DNA of 64,000 nucleotides, from assembly GCF_000835165.1 (NCBI RefSeq), contig NZ_CP007790.1, positions 2,170,001 through 2,234,000 on the forward strand. The letters run 5' to 3'. The DNA comes from Corynebacterium marinum DSM 44953. GTDB lineage: Bacteria; Actinomycetota; Actinomycetes; Mycobacteriales; Mycobacteriaceae. Shown here one piece after another: positions 63,326-64,000 of this stretch. How positions within the stretch are numbered: the stretch's first letter is position 1; each line of letters starts with the position of its first letter. The notes beneath the pieces were generated by a model. The model made no database searches, was not told the DNA's origin, and worked only from the letters and a program-made list of their open reading frames with translations. Position numbers and translations under genes: made by a program.

Positions 63326-64000
63326 CTACACGTCGCGGGCGATGAGCTCCTCGAGCGGCGTCGCGGAGATGAGGTACGGCGCGACCTCGAGCACTGTGTA
63401 GGCGCCCGACTGGCCGGCTTCGCGCATGCGGTGGGCCGCACGGGCGTAGGCCAACGCCACAGCACCGGTGAAGTCGGGGTTGCGCTCCAGCTCGAGGGTG
63501 TACTCGATCGACTGGGTGTAGCCGCCCGTGTCGCCCGCGGTGATCACGTGGCCGCCGTGCGGCATGCCGGTGTGTTCTGCGTCGAAGGTGGCCTCGTCGA
63601 TGAAGTTGACCTCGACCTCGTAGCCGACGAAGTAGTCGGGCATGGTGCGGATCTCGTTCTCGATCCGCTCCTGGTCCGACTCTTCGCAGACCACGAAACA
63701 GCGGCGCAGGTGGGTCTGCTTGCCGGTCAGGCCCTCGGCCTCGCCCTTGCGCGCCTTCTCCAGGGCGTCCGGGGAGGGGATGGTGTACTGGACGGCCTTG
63801 CGCACGCCGTCGATGCGGCGCAGTGCATCCGAGTGCCCCTGGGACAGGCCCGGCCCCCAGAAGGTGTTCTGGCTGCCGCCCGGCAGGAGCGCCTGGCCGA
63901 TGGTGCGGTTGAGGGAGAACATGCCCGGATCCCAGCCGGTGGAGACGATGGCGACGGTGCCGTTCTCCTTGGCCGTCTTGTCCATCTCGGCGCGGTGGCG
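63326..64000 (-). CDS. ddh: meso-Diaminopimelate dehydrogenase, N-terminus beyond window
   Basis: At least 225 residues of the NADPH-dependent enzyme that aminates tetrahydrodipicolinate directly to meso-DAP, a lysine and peptidoglycan precursor pathway typical of corynebacteria. Visible motifs: VSTGWDPGMFSLNRTIGQALLPGGSQNTFWGPGLSQGHSDALRRI, GMPHGGHVITAGDTGG and TLELERNPDFTGAVALAYARAAHRM. The N-terminal nucleotide-binding part is missing. Confidence 0.96.
   Translation of the reverse strand, partial: RHRAEMDKTAKENGTVAIVSTGWDPGMFSLNRTIGQALLPGGSQNTFWGPGLSQGHSDALRRIDGVRKAVQYTIPSPDALEKARKGEAEGLTGKQTHLRRCFVVCEESDQERIENEIRTMPDYFVGYEVEVNFIDEATFDAEHTGMPHGGHVITAGDTGGYTQSIEYTLELERNPDFTGAVALAYARAAHRMREAGQSGAYTVLEVAPYLISATPLEELIARDV

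Overview
The window is high-GC DNA from a Corynebacterium species. The assignment rests on gene order and protein signatures: murA-ramA-cysK-cysE, cat (CoA transferase), dus, phoU-pstBACS, mshD, the pabC/ygfZ region, purM-purF, purL-purQ-purS, mpx, ptrB-purC-purB-purD, phoR-phoS, pqo-cgmA-cgmR and ddh follow the order I recall for C. glutamicum around cg2829-cg2900. Mycothiol synthase, meso-diaminopimelate dehydrogenase and a MurA with Asp in place of the catalytic Cys fit this group. Five tRNA genes are present; there is no rRNA, CRISPR array, integrase or transposase.

Layout. 1-3.8 kb: murA (cut by the window edge), the carbon regulator ramA, and the cysteine pair cysK-cysE. 3.8-9.8 kb: a small acetyltransferase, tRNA-Phe/Asp/Asp/Glu, a CsoR-type repressor, a DCC thiol oxidoreductase, a two-gene ABC exporter, a DUF2254 membrane protein and tRNA-Lys. 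10-15.8 kb: a uridine uptake/hydrolysis pair (uriT-uriH), a sulfide:quinone reductase-like flavoprotein with a 57-residue partner, and cat. 16-23.4 kb: dus, phoU, a cytochrome P450 and the phosphate transporter pstSCAB. 23.6-29.8 kb: mshD, an LmeA-like protein, a lipid kinase, a nitrobindin-like protein, pabC, ygfZ and DUF3073. 29.8-39.3 kb: purine genes purM, purF, purL, purQ and purS, interrupted by a sterol-carrier-like protein, a thioesterase, an LysE exporter with its Lrp regulator, and a haemolysin-III protein. 39.5-51.7 kb: a secreted nuclease, mpx, a deacetylase-like protein, ptrB, purC, purB, a hairpin-bounded nuclease-like gene, an aminotransferase and purD. 51.7-64 kb: HIT protein, hydrolase, ferredoxin, a lone trpB, phoSR, a TipA-type regulator, pqo, cgmA-cgmR, an UMF1-type MFS gene, a DinB-like protein and ddh (cut).

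Two themes tie the genes together. Most of de novo IMP/AMP synthesis lies here in several transcription units. The phosphate-starvation system is also nearly complete: sensor kinase PhoS, regulator PhoR, PstSCAB and PhoU, with a secreted nuclease that could release phosphate from DNA. The most unusual locus is 47962-49245, where a lone AbiEi/DUF559-type protein sits between purB and the aminotransferase, bounded on both sides by related hairpins that carry the same terminal 11-mer. Many start codons lie exactly 7 or 8 bases after a -10 hexamer with no Shine-Dalgarno sequence, which points to widespread leaderless transcripts. Statements about relatives are from memory of the families; no database search was run.
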